A DNA stretch of 64,000 nt from Lachnospiraceae bacterium (GTDB taxonomy: Bacteria; Bacillota; Clostridia; Lachnospirales; Lachnospiraceae). The position numbers and the translations under genes are program-made. The notes beneath the pieces are model-generated. The model did no database searches and had not been told where the DNA came from. It saw only the letters and a list, made by a program, of their open reading frames with translations. Below are positions 52,616-61,100 of this stretch, piece by piece. Numbering within the stretch: position 1 is the stretch's first letter; each line of letters starts with the position of its first letter. The DNA is taken from the NCBI GenBank assembly GCA_022794265.1, contig JAAWEK010000007.1:1-64000 (forward strand). Reading direction: 5' to 3'.

Positions 52616-55120
52616 ATGGCTGAGAATAATGTGAAAACGGCGGAGGACAGCATAATCAGTACAGAGTATTCGGAATTAATGCAGAAATCCTATATTGACT
52701 ATGCCATGAGCGTTATCTGTCAGAGAGCGGTTCCGGATGTGCGGGACGGATTAAAGCCGGTACAGCGGCGGGTGCTTTATGCCATGAACCAGTTAGGGCT
52801 GAATTATGATAAACCCCATCGGAAGTCTGCACGTATTGTAGGCGATACCATGGGTAAGTTTCATCCCCATGGTGACAGTTCCATTTATGATGCACTGGTG
52901 GTACTGGAACAGGATTTTAAAAAAGGAATGGCACTGGTGGATGGCCACGGTAATTTCGGCTCTATCGAGGGAGATGGTGCTGCCGCCATGCGTTATACCG
53001 AAGCGAAACTTAAGAAGTTTACTCAGGAAGTTTATCTGGCGGATTTAGATAAAAATGTGGTGGATTTTGTTCCGAATTTTGATGAAACAGAGAAGGAACC
53101 GGCAGTATTGCCAGTACGGATTCCCAATATTCTTGTTAACGGTGCGGAAGGAATCGCAGTAGGTATGACGACCAGTATACCGACCCATAATCTGGCGGAA
53201 GTATGTGATGCGGTGATTGCTTATATGGACAGTGGAAACATTTCCACGGAAGAACTGCTGCAGTATATAAAGGGACCGGATTTCCCTACCGGAGGTCTGG
53301 TAGTCAATAAAAGCGACCTGACGGAGATATACAAAACCGGAACCGGTAAGATTAAACTGAGAGGGAAAGTGGTATTTGAACCGGGAGAAAAGAAATCGGA
53401 CAAGGATAAACTGGTTATCACGGAGATTCCTTATACGATGATTGGAGCCAATATCGGAAAATTTATTTCGGACGTCTGTGATTTGATTGAAACAAGAAAA
53501 ACCCAGGATATTGTTGATATTTCCAACCAGTCTTCCAAAGAGGGCATCCGTATTGTTCTGGAACTGAAGAAAAATGCAGATGTGGAAAAATTAAAAAACA
53601 TGCTTTATAAAAAAACAAAGCTGGAGGATACTTTTGGCGTCAATATGCTTGCCATCGTAGAGGGCAGACCGGAGGTACTGGGATTAAAAGCCATTATTGA
53701 AAACTGCGTAAATTTCCAGTATGAGCTGCAGACAAGAAAGTACACCATGCTACTGGAAAAGGAACTGGAGCAGAAAGAAATCAAGGAGGGTCTGATTCGG
53801 GCCTGTGATATTATCGATTTGATTATTGAGATTCTCCGGGGTAGCAATAGTTTAAAGGAAGCAAAGAATTGTCTGATGAACGGCGTTACGGAGAATATCC
53901 GGTTTAAGAGCAGGGAATCCGAATTGTATGCCGGTAATTTAAACTTTACGGAAAAACAGGCTCAGGCAATTTTGGATTTGCGGTTGTATAAGTTAATCGG
54001 CCTGGAAATTCTGGCATTGCAGAAGGATTATGAAAATATTGTAAACCGTATTGCAGACTATGAAGAAATTTTAAACAGCCGGAAAGCCATGGCAAAAGTT
54101 ATAAAAAAAGAACTGCTGGCCATTAAAAAGGAATATGCGGTAGAACGCAGAACGGTCATTGAAGATGGCAAGGAAGCAGTATTTGAAGAAAATAAGATTG
54201 AGGAACAGGAAGTTGTATTTTTAATGGATCGTTTCGGCTATTCCAAGACTATTGATACTGCGTTGTTTGAAAAGAACCGGGACACGGTCGTTGCAGAAAA
54301 CAGGTATGTATTTACCTGTATGAATACGGATAAAATCTGTGTATTTACGGATAAAGGTATTCTGCATCAGGTGAAGGTTCTGGAGGTTCCGTATGTAAAA
54401 CTGAAGGATAAGGGCACGCCGATTGACAATCTGTGTAATTATAGCAGCAGGGATGAGAATATTGTATTTGCTGCCGCTAAAGGCAGTCTGTTAAATAAAA
54501 AGCTGTTATTTACCAGCGCTCTTGGCATGATGAAACTGGTATCGGGAAATGAGTTTGATGTCAGCAAAAAAACGGTTGCCGCCACGAAGTTAAACGAAGG
54601 AGATTTATTGGCAAGCGTGTGTCTGACCGATATTGCTGCCGGGGATATTGGATTGCAGAATGAGCCGGCTGCTGGCGGAGTTCTCGGAATGGAAATGCCG
54701 GTATTGTTATCCGGCGGTTCGGATGACTTCTCTGATGATATGATTTCCGGCGGAGTCATACCGGAAGACGGATTTTCGGAGGATATGGCTGGCATGCAGT
54801 TAGGGTTTGATGATTTAGGAATGTTTGGTGCAGAGCCGGAAGGAAGTTATAATCTGGCAGCAACGGATTCCGCCGATATGGTGGTGGTTTTGCAGACGGA
54901 GCATGGCATATTTTTGAGATTTCAATTGAAAGAAATACCGGATAAGAAAAAGGGAGCGGTAGGAGTTAGAGGAATTAAGCTGACTGGGGAGGATTTTATT
55001 ACTCATGTATATCTTTTAGATGCAGGGGATAATGTGACAGTGGAATATAAAGGCAAAGAGATAGCATTGCGGAAGCTAAAAACTGCAAAACGGGATACAA
55101 AGGGGACGAAGGTGAGATAA
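52616..55120 (+). CDS. Type IIA DNA topoisomerase subunit A (ParC/GyrA family)
   Basis: An 834-residue cleavage subunit. The N-terminal winged-helix domain has IDYAMSVICQRAVPDVRDGLKPVQRRVLYAM and the active tyrosine in AAMRYTEAKL (about residue 127); a coiled-coil and beta-pinwheel region follow. I see no canonical GyrA box (QRRGGRG-like), which favours ParC. The C-terminal domain contains an unusual Gly/Asp/Met-rich insert at about 690-745 (GGSDDFSDDMISGG..., GFDDLGMFGAEPEGS) before the last blade KKKGAVGVRGIKL. RBS: GGAGGAGAACA. It forms an operon with the B subunit. Confidence 0.93.
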   Translation: MAENNVKTAEDSIISTEYSELMQKSYIDYAMSVICQRAVPDVRDGLKPVQRRVLYAMNQLGLNYDKPHRKSARIVGDTMGKFHPHGDSSIYDALVVLEQDFKKGMALVDGHGNFGSIEGDGAAAMRYTEAKLKKFTQEVYLADLDKNVVDFVPNFDETEKEPAVLPVRIPNILVNGAEGIAVGMTTSIPTHNLAEVCDAVIAYMDSGNISTEELLQYIKGPDFPTGGLVVNKSDLTEIYKTGTGKIKLRGKVVFEPGEKKSDKDKLVITEIPYTMIGANIGKFISDVCDLIETRKTQDIVDISNQSSKEGIRIVLELKKNADVEKLKNMLYKKTKLEDTFGVNMLAIVEGRPEVLGLKAIIENCVNFQYELQTRKYTMLLEKELEQKEIKEGLIRACDIIDLIIEILRGSNSLKEAKNCLMNGVTENIRFKSRESELYAGNLNFTEKQAQAILDLRLYKLIGLEILALQKDYENIVNRIADYEEILNSRKAMAKVIKKELLAIKKEYAVERRTVIEDGKEAVFEENKIEEQEVVFLMDRFGYSKTIDTALFEKNRDTVVAENRYVFTCMNTDKICVFTDKGILHQVKVLEVPYVKLKDKGTPIDNLCNYSSRDENIVFAAAKGSLLNKKLLFTSALGMMKLVSGNEFDVSKKTVAATKLNEGDLLASVCLTDIAAGDIGLQNEPAAGGVLGMEMPVLLSGGSDDFSDDMISGGVIPEDGFSEDMAGMQLGFDDLGMFGAEPEGSYNLAATDSADMVVVLQTEHGIFLRFQLKEIPDKKKGAVGVRGIKLTGEDFITHVYLLDAGDNVTVEYKGKEIALRKLKTAKRDTKGTKVR

Positions 55121-55189
55121 GGGCTGGTTTTGGAACAGTTACAGACCAAAAGTGTGATTCAGAAATTAATAGTAATCTGCGGAAGTATA

Positions 55190-55338
55190 AGAAATAGGAT
55201 TAGATGGGTTATACATAAGATAAGGTATAAATAGAAGGAATAGGGTTAAAAAATAGAATTTATAATAGAAAAATGCCTGTGTTTGTATGATTTCATATTT
55301 GTAAGAAATGAATTGTTCAAATGCAGGCGTTTTTATTT
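55190..55338 (+). promoter_or_regulatory. Attenuator-like leader, copy 1 of 4
   Basis: The conserved box GATGGGTTATACATAAGAT (55203-55221, followed by AAGGT) is followed by a terminator hairpin: GCCTGTGTTTG (55275-55285) pairs with CAAATGCAGGC (55318-55328), then G and a T-rich run. The box can pair with GTATGAT (55286 region) in the 5' arm of the hairpin using two G-T pairs, so terminator and box-hairpin pairing exclude each other. No -35/-10 pair of the type seen in the other copies is present, so this copy may have lost its promoter. Behind it lies a decayed gene. Confidence 0.7.
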
Positions 55339-55379
55339 TGAGAAATATTGGTGGTAGGTGGAGAGATGGAGGAAAAGAG

Positions 55380-55477
55380 ATGAGTAAAGTAATATTTAAA
55401 AAAAGGATTTTGAAATTGAAGTGGGTCCGTATGGTGATGAAAGTTATTTGGATGAGTATATTGTGAAAAAAAATTAG
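55380..55477 (+). pseudogene. Remnant of a single-pass protein gene (internal deletion and frameshift)
   Basis: GGAGGAAAAGAG precedes ATG and a start, MSKVIFKKRIL, that parallels the gene at 56655 (MHKVILKKRIL). After about 12 codons the frame is lost, and in another frame the sequence continues as EVGPYGDESYLDEYIVKKN and stop, matching the C-terminus of the same protein (DVRPYYDESYLSDYIVKKN). So about 190 codons of the middle are missing. The first frame stops at 55466. Confidence 0.75.
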
Positions 55478-55529
55478 AATATTATATTACAGACAGGTTA
55501 TATGCATTTTTTAAAATTTCCAAATAATA

Positions 55530-55741
55530 TTGACAGGTTATGGTAAAATATGGTAATGTTAACTTACTTAATAATGATTTGTGGAAGTTTAATTAATAAG
55601 ACCAAATGGGTTATACAAAAGATAAGGTGTGTAAATAGAAGAAATGGGTTTACATAAAAGAGTTTTATAAGATGAATATGCCTACATTTGTATAATTTCG
55701 GGTAAAGTTAATGGAATATACAAATGCAGGCGTTTTTATTT
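55530..55741 (+). promoter_or_regulatory. Attenuator-like leader with promoter, copy 2 of 4
   Basis: TTGACA (55530-55535) and TGGTAATGT (-10 TAATGT at 55554-55559) are 18 bases apart; AAAATTTCCAA lies just upstream of the -35. The box AAATGGGTTATACAAAAGAT (55604-55623) is followed by the hairpin GCCTACATTTG (55680-55690) / CAAATGCAGGC (55721-55731) with a T-rich tail. TTATACAAA in the box is complementary to TTTGTATAA in the hairpin's 5' arm. It heads the Amidase_6-exporter operon. With copy 1 and the remnant it accounts for the 772 bases between 55121 and 55892. Confidence 0.8.
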
Positions 55742-55892
55742 TGAATTACATTGGTCTTAGAGAAATCATTAGGAAGAATTTATGGGAAAGGAGGAAAAAT
55801 AGAAAGACTAAAAAAGAAATGGATTCAAATAAAATCATAAAGGGAAATAAGGTAAAACACAAAAGAAAAATGAACAAAGAAAGAGGGAAAAT

Positions 55893-56519
55893 ATGAATTA
55901 TAAAAAAATAATGGCAATGGGATTAATTGTCTCAACCATAACTATGACCAGTCATATGAAGCTATATGCTTCTTATGATGCAAATGCGGCAGTAGATTAT
56001 GCGAATAGATATGCAGAAACACCTAATAATTGGGATTATCATTATTTTTCGGGTGTAGATTGTACTAATTTTGTTTCTCAATGTGCAATAGCAGGCGGTG
56101 CGACCATGAGAAACAAAGCGCCAAACTGTTATTTAAAGCGTATTGTAATTAAAGATGATGAAGCATGGTATCATTTATATGATGGATATCATTATCTGGC
56201 TACGCAGTCATGGACGGTTGTGGATGAGTTTTATCAATATTGGAAAAAACATTCCGGTGCTACATATAGTGCAAATTGTACAATTGAACAGTTAAAATTA
56301 ATTGTTAAAAAAGGTGATATAATTCAATGCGCACGGGGCAGTAAGTTTTCGCATAGTGTTATTTGTACAGGGAATAGTAATTCAAAGAATTCTTATGACT
56401 TGAGCAAAATAACTTTGGCATATCATAGTAATAATAAGAAAAATATAACATTATCTGAATTTAATAATAATTTTGATAAAACAAACGCCGTAACTTATAG
56501 AATAATAAGATTTAAATAA
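55893..56519 (+). CDS. Secreted Amidase_6-domain hydrolase
   Basis: A 208-residue exported protein. The signal peptide (about 1-26) is followed at once by the domain: YDANAAVDYANRYAETPNNWDYHYFSGVDCTNFVSQCAIAGGA, with the presumed catalytic Cys57 in DCTNFVSQC and His154 in KFSHSVIC, and AYHSNN near the end. This is the pattern of Pfam Amidase_6, a putative NlpC/P60-like thiol amidase acting outside the cell, probably on peptides or peptidoglycan. GAGGG lies shortly before ATG 55893. It is the first gene after leader copy 2 and is followed by a single-pass protein and an ABC exporter. Confidence 0.8.
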   Translation: MNYKKIMAMGLIVSTITMTSHMKLYASYDANAAVDYANRYAETPNNWDYHYFSGVDCTNFVSQCAIAGGATMRNKAPNCYLKRIVIKDDEAWYHLYDGYHYLATQSWTVVDEFYQYWKKHSGATYSANCTIEQLKLIVKKGDIIQCARGSKFSHSVICTGNSNSKNSYDLSKITLAYHSNNKKNITLSEFNNNFDKTNAVTYRIIRFK

Positions 56520-56589
56520 GATAAGTATGACGATTATTGTACAAGGATAATCAAAAAAAGTTTTGTGTTGATTATTAGGTCATAGTTCT

Positions 56590-56631
56590 AAATGATTGAA
56601 TAAATTGTTTTAACAATTTATTCAATCATTT
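56590..56631. repeat. 42-bp perfect palindrome between two operon genes
   Basis: The 20-base arm AAATGATTGAATAAATTGTT (56590-56609) and its exact complement (56612-56631) are separated by two T. No T-run follows, so it is not a standard terminator. As RNA it would form a long stem just upstream of the ribosome binding site of the 56655 gene and could set message stability or differential expression. Confidence 0.85.
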
Positions 56632-56654
56632 AAGATAGAGAAAAGGAGGAAAAG

Positions 56655-57308
56655 ATGCATAAAGTAATATTAAAAAAAAGAATTTTAGTAACAGGAATTT
56701 TGTTAATAACATTATTTGTATTTTATTATAGCTTTTATAGGAAAAAAGAAAAGGAGGATATTTATCCTGATATAATTAATTTTAATATTGCAGAATGTGA
56801 GATTGATTTGGAAAGACTGGCCGATTTAGAAAGTGACACATTTTGGCAGAATAAGTCTGATTATATCAAATGTCCAGAATTTGATTATAAAGATACAAAA
56901 GAATTGGGGGATTTTTTTACGGCATGCTGTAGTGTTGGTTTTAATAAGAAATTACATGGGAAGATTACAGAAGTAAGTATGGAGTGGGATATTCCAGAAG
57001 AGGGAAAAAATAATTTTATATATTATTGGATTTGTAATGATCAACCGTTTGAGGGTATGTATTTAGAAGAGAACGGAGATGGAAACTGCAGGATGATTTG
57101 GAAAGGAGTAACCCGTAACAAAACATATGAAGAAATAAGACAATTGGCAAAGAAAGTAGTTGTTCATCTGAATATTCAATATGTTGATGGAACAAAAGAG
57201 ACAAAGAAAATAACTTTTGGAGATGAGCTGATTGATGTTAGACCGTATTATGATGAAAGTTATTTGTCTGATTATATTGTAAAAAAGAATAACACAACAG
57301 AGGAATAA
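56655..57308 (+). CDS. Single-pass exported protein linked to the ABC exporter
   Basis: A 217-residue protein with a basic N-terminus, one membrane span (about 9-27, ILVTGILLITLFVFYYSFY) and an extracytoplasmic beta-rich domain without known motif. AAAAGGAGG is upstream of ATG. Two decayed relatives flank it (55380-55477 and 57318-57440), which shows the gene has been duplicated locally. It sits between the Amidase_6 gene and the ABC ATPase, like the 194-residue protein at 40519 in the distant cassette. A substrate-delivery, immunity or accessory role for the exporter is inference only. Confidence 0.7.
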   Translation: MHKVILKKRILVTGILLITLFVFYYSFYRKKEKEDIYPDIINFNIAECEIDLERLADLESDTFWQNKSDYIKCPEFDYKDTKELGDFFTACCSVGFNKKLHGKITEVSMEWDIPEEGKNNFIYYWICNDQPFEGMYLEENGDGNCRMIWKGVTRNKTYEEIRQLAKKVVVHLNIQYVDGTKETKKITFGDELIDVRPYYDESYLSDYIVKKNNTTEE

Positions 57309-57317
57309 CATAGATAC

Positions 57318-57440
57318 AATTATTCCATTGATGTAGAAAAACTGCTGGATTTAGACAGTGATTAGATTTAGATAGAAGATGAACATTTTGTAAAAACAGA
57401 AGAACAGGAAAATGGTATTTCAGAAACAGGTATAGATTGA
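57318..57440 (+). pseudogene. Fragment of a second single-pass protein gene
   Basis: Reading from 57318, NYSIDVEKLLDLDSD then stop parallels EIDLERLADLESD in the intact gene just upstream; after two stops the same frame continues IEDEHFVKTEEQENGISETGID to 57440. No start or ribosome binding site is present. It looks like the leftover of a tandem copy. Confidence 0.5.
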
Positions 57441-57469
57441 AATAAGAATAAATAAGGAGCTTAAGAGGA

Positions 57470-58150
57470 ATGGCAGACACGTTTATTTTAACAGCAAAAG
57501 ATTTACATAAAGAATATGACATGGGAAAATCAAAAGAGCAGGCATTGGTACAGGTATCATTGGAAATACGGGAAGGAGAAATTATTTCCATTATTGGAGA
57601 ATCCGGCTCCGGAAAGTCTACATTACTGAATCTGTTAAGTACAATCGACAGACCGACTGCAGGGACAGTAGAATACAATGGACGCAGGATTGATAATCTG
57701 AATCAGAAAAAGGCATCACGATTACGGTTAGAGGAATTTGGCTTTGTATTTCAAAAGTATAATCTCATGCCATCTTTAAATATATATGACAATATCATAC
57801 TGCCCGTAGCATTAATGAACCAAAAACCGGACAAAGAGCATTTAACGGAAATCTGTAAAAGACTTGGCATCGAAGAACAATTGAGAAAAATGCCAGGACA
57901 GCTTTCCGGTGGGGAGCAGCAGAGGGTGGCAATTGCAAGAGCATTAGTAAACCGGCCGAAAGTAGTTTTTGCGGATGAGCCTACCGGGAATCTTGACAGC
58001 AAAAACGGAAACGAAGTATTTCGGATTCTGCTGGATTGTGCCAGAACAGAAGGAAAGACGGTTATTTTTGTTACACATAATATGGAACTGGCAGGAATGG
58101 CAGACCGACAATATACATTACAGGACGGTGAAATAGTTGATAAGATATAA
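57470..58150 (+). CDS. ABC transporter ATPase (MacB/LolD type)
   Basis: A 226-residue ATPase. Walker A is GESGSGKST, the Q-loop is in FVFQKYNLMPS, the signature is [15 protein letters not shown], Walker B is VVFADEPTG, and the H-loop is in VTHN. It energises the FtsX-type permease that starts a few bases after its stop. It is a paralogue of the ATPase at 41126, but with the regular LSGGE signature. Confidence 0.95.
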   Translation: MADTFILTAKDLHKEYDMGKSKEQALVQVSLEIREGEIISIIGESGSGKSTLLNLLSTIDRPTAGTVEYNGRRIDNLNQKKASRLRLEEFGFVFQKYNLMPSLNIYDNIILPVALMNQKPDKEHLTEICKRLGIEEQLRKMPGQLSGGEQQRVAIARALVNRPKVVFADEPTGNLDSKNGNEVFRILLDCARTEGKTVIFVTHNMELAGMADRQYTLQDGEIVDKI

Positions 58151-58154
58151 TAGG

Positions 58155-60686
58155 ATGATAATTCAGACCCTGAAGGGGAAAAAACGTTTTTTATATGTGT
58201 GTTTCTTTATTTCCATGATAGCATTTTCATTATTTTCTGCATATTCCATGTTTTATGAAACAAAAGAACAGAACCGGGTGGATTTTGTCAGGCAGGAATT
58301 TGGGGATTATCATGCAGCTTTTTATTCCGTCGATTCTGTGGAAAAAGATTTGATAGCCGAAAATGATAATATAGATTTCATAATTGAAACACCAATGGAT
58401 GCCTGTATGCTGGGAGAGAATACTTCCATATTGATACAGTATATGCTGGAAGATGAACTGAAGCATACCGGGAGCCAGTTATGTGATGGAAGATTTCCGG
58501 CCGGTGACAATGAAATTGCCGTTGAAAAATGGTTTATGCTGCAGCAGGGATATACCAGTGATAAAATGCTGGGAGCGGAATTAGTTTGCACGGATTCAAA
58601 GGGAAATCAGAAAACGTATCGGGTTACAGGACTGATTTGTGAAAAAATGTCCTATAATGCCTCCATGTCCAGTCATTTTTCTTATCCTCTGATGATAATG
58701 AATAAAGCCTCTGGTGTGACGGACACTTTGGAATATCGAAATCTTTATATTAAATATAAAGATACGGAACGATTATTAAATGAAATTGAATGGGATATCC
58801 GGCCGTTAGAGCGTTATCGTGATAAAAAATATGGCGGGGAATCTTTCGGACAGGGTGTGCAGAACAATGGTGAAGACTCGAATTATGTGATGGAAGAGAA
58901 TACGGCAAATAAGATTGATTATACTGTGAATGAAACATATACTTATGTATTGGGCAGTGATCCTCTGGCAAGGGCGGAAATTCGAAACAGGCAAAAGATA
59001 AATCATATTTTATGGATTGTGTTATTAGTTTTTTTGCTGTTTTCTATGAATAATGTTATTAATATATGTATATCCAAATGGAGTGGAGTTATTAAAATAC
59101 ATAAACAGATTGGTACAGATATGATATCAATAATATGGCATATGATTTCTCTGATTACCTTGTATGCGGTATTAGGTGAAATACTGGGGATTGCTTTTGG
59201 TTATGGATTTATCCGGATTATAAAAGATATATTTATGAATACGGCTGTAACCACCGGGGTACAGATTCCGTGGAAGATACTGCTGGCATTTATGGCAGTC
59301 AGCATAGCAATAATAGTAGTTATTATGAATTTAAAACTTCATGCGCTATACAGGAAAACATCATATGAGATACAGAATTCTTCCAGTGGAACATTCCATA
59401 AAGGAAAAAGAGTAAAAATGTATGAAGATTTGTTTGGAAGAATAGTACCTAATTCTGTTCGAATGGCATTACGGAATATGTGGTTTTATAAAATACGAAA
59501 AGTTATGATGATTCTGTGTATTTCCATATCGCTGGTATTACTTTATTTAATTTATTTTCAGATGAAAACGGAAAATAGAGGGGAAGTGGATAACAATTAC
59601 AATTATACGTACAGAATTCGAATGCAGAGTCGGTTTTCCATCCAGGATGAGGAAGAACGGGATATTGTATTCCGTCTTTATCACCAGGTATTAGATTTAT
59701 GTGAAAGCTATGATTGTAACCCTCAGTTTGCCGATTTTGTTTTTGAGGAAATTCCGTTGGATAAATCATTGATTTCCGATTCTTATAGAAAGCAGATGGA
59801 ACAGAGTGTTACCGGGCATACGAATCTGGCGGACAGCCGTTCATTTATATTGATTCATGCCGGGGTTATGGCATGCTCTCAGGAGGTGATTCAGGAATTA
59901 TGCCGGGAAAACAATCTGGATATCGATTATTTAGAAGACAATCAGTGTCTGATGCTGGGACGAACGGTAAACCGGGAAGGAACTTACTCCGGAATCTTGA
60001 ATTCTGCCGTAGGAAATAAATATAAGTTTGCGCCTTTTGATTTGGAGAAGGAATATGAACTGGAAGTGGTGGGGATGGTAAAAGATATACCAGTGTATCC
60101 AGAAGTAATGGAGAATTGTGTTTGTATGATTATTTCTAAGGAGGCATATCTGAAATTCCATGAAGAGGATTATTTTGAGATGTTTTTTCTAAAAGATGTT
60201 CCGAAGGAGCTGATTGAGGAGATTGAACATGTGATAAGCGGTACAAAATATATGATTTTAACCAATCAGGAGGACGAAATAGCCGTTGCCAAACGGAATC
60301 GTCAGGTCAATAATATAATGTATCTGGTATTTTTCCTGATGTGCAATGTAGCAATGTTCTTGAATATAATTCTTATACATTATTATGAATCCATTCTGCG
60401 GGATTATGAGTTTTCACTTCATGGAGCGGTGGGAATCAGTAAAGGTGTCAGTTACAGAATATGTATATATGAGATGGTTATTCTGTATGCACTGGGAATT
60501 CTGTTGGGAATTACAGGTATATCCGCATGGAAAGAGCATGTCAGCGATTCTGTCGTGACAGTAGCAGGAAATAGTATGGCGAATGGCATTTGGTTAGGAA
60601 TGTTGGGAATCTGCCTTTTCATATCTTTGATTATCAGCTATATCAGGATAAGAAAGGCCTCAATATTGGAATATTATTTGGATTAA
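58155..60686 (+). CDS. ABC transporter permease (FtsX/MacB type, two FtsX domains)
   Basis: An 843-residue permease. TM1 lies near 13-33 (FLYVCFFISMIAFSLFSAYSM), followed by a large extracytoplasmic domain, a first FtsX domain with spans around 285-400, a span at about 450-470 (VMMILCISISLVLLYLIYF), a second extracytoplasmic domain and a C-terminal FtsX domain with three spans (about 715-835). It is the paralogue of the permease at 41845. I took ATG 58155, four bases after the ATPase stop; TTG 58137 inside the ATPase gene is the alternative. It probably exports a peptide or moves envelope-active molecules; substrate unknown. Confidence 0.87.
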   Translation: MIIQTLKGKKRFLYVCFFISMIAFSLFSAYSMFYETKEQNRVDFVRQEFGDYHAAFYSVDSVEKDLIAENDNIDFIIETPMDACMLGENTSILIQYMLEDELKHTGSQLCDGRFPAGDNEIAVEKWFMLQQGYTSDKMLGAELVCTDSKGNQKTYRVTGLICEKMSYNASMSSHFSYPLMIMNKASGVTDTLEYRNLYIKYKDTERLLNEIEWDIRPLERYRDKKYGGESFGQGVQNNGEDSNYVMEENTANKIDYTVNETYTYVLGSDPLARAEIRNRQKINHILWIVLLVFLLFSMNNVINICISKWSGVIKIHKQIGTDMISIIWHMISLITLYAVLGEILGIAFGYGFIRIIKDIFMNTAVTTGVQIPWKILLAFMAVSIAIIVVIMNLKLHALYRKTSYEIQNSSSGTFHKGKRVKMYEDLFGRIVPNSVRMALRNMWFYKIRKVMMILCISISLVLLYLIYFQMKTENRGEVDNNYNYTYRIRMQSRFSIQDEEERDIVFRLYHQVLDLCESYDCNPQFADFVFEEIPLDKSLISDSYRKQMEQSVTGHTNLADSRSFILIHAGVMACSQEVIQELCRENNLDIDYLEDNQCLMLGRTVNREGTYSGILNSAVGNKYKFAPFDLEKEYELEVVGMVKDIPVYPEVMENCVCMIISKEAYLKFHEEDYFEMFFLKDVPKELIEEIEHVISGTKYMILTNQEDEIAVAKRNRQVNNIMYLVFFLMCNVAMFLNIILIHYYESILRDYEFSLHGAVGISKGVSYRICIYEMVILYALGILLGITGISAWKEHVSDSVVTVAGNSMANGIWLGMLGICLFISLIISYIRIRKASILEYYLD

Positions 60687-60784
60687 ATCTGTCTGATTTA
60701 CAGGTGTTGCAAATATGAGTTGTGTAGAAAATATAAGAAAAATCTATACGGATTAACTTTATGGTAAAAATTTCCAAAAAAATA

Positions 60785-61008
60785 TTGACAATATAAAGTT
60801 TTGTATGGTAATATTGAACTAGATTAAAAATAATCTGTGGATTGTGGTAGTTTAATTGATAAGATTAAATGGGTTATACAAAAGATAAGGTGAGAAAAAA
60901 GTACATAGAGAAATAAAGGGTACAAAAGATAAAAATATAGTATTAGTGGGCCTACATTTGTATAATTTCAGGTTTTATAAATGAAATATACAAATGTAGG
61001 CTTTTTTT
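60785..61008 (+). promoter_or_regulatory. Attenuator-like leader with promoter, copy 3 of 4
   Basis: TTGACA (60785-60790) and TGGTAATAT (-10 TAATAT at 60809-60814) are 18 bases apart, with AAAATTTCCAA upstream. The box AAATGGGTTATACAAAAGAT (60867-60886, then AAGGT) is followed by the hairpin GCCTACATTTGTATA (60950-60964) / ATACAAATGTAGGC (60988-61001) and seven T. TTATACAAA of the box is fully complementary to TTTGTATAA in the hairpin's 5' arm. This is the most perfect copy. It takes up the 398-base gap before 61085. Confidence 0.82.
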
Positions 61009-61030
61009 GTTGATTGGTTTTTAATTATAA

Positions 61031-61100
61031 AAGGAAGGAAGTTTGCAAAATATCCCTTTTTCAACCGGATGATTAGCGATATGCATGGGTATAAAAATGA
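61031..61100 (+). promoter_or_regulatory. Recurrent leader with mini-ORF, copy 3
   Basis: AAGGAAGG precedes TTG 61043, which opens a nine-codon frame (MQNIPFSTG, stop at 61072). The sequence follows the same order as at 12026 and 41126: TGCAAAATATCC, TTTCAACCGG, GCATGGGTAT, ATGAA. The main gene begins 12 to 24 bases after the mini-ORF stop without a site of its own, which suggests reinitiation. Confidence 0.55.

Noticed and set aside
55190-55338. T-box riboswitch as explanation for the leaders
   Set aside because: No AGGGTGGNACCGCG T-box sequence and no specifier loop; the genes behind are not amino-acid related.
55711-55896. 61-codon frame overlapping leader copy 2 and the start of the Amidase_6 gene
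   Set aside because: It begins inside the terminator hairpin, has no ribosome binding site and is Lys/Asn-rich by AT bias. The Amidase_6 gene has its own start and site.
58137-58154. TTG 58137 as the start of the second permease
   Set aside because: It lies inside the ATPase gene without a proper site; ATG 58155 just after the ATPase stop is simpler. It cannot be excluded.
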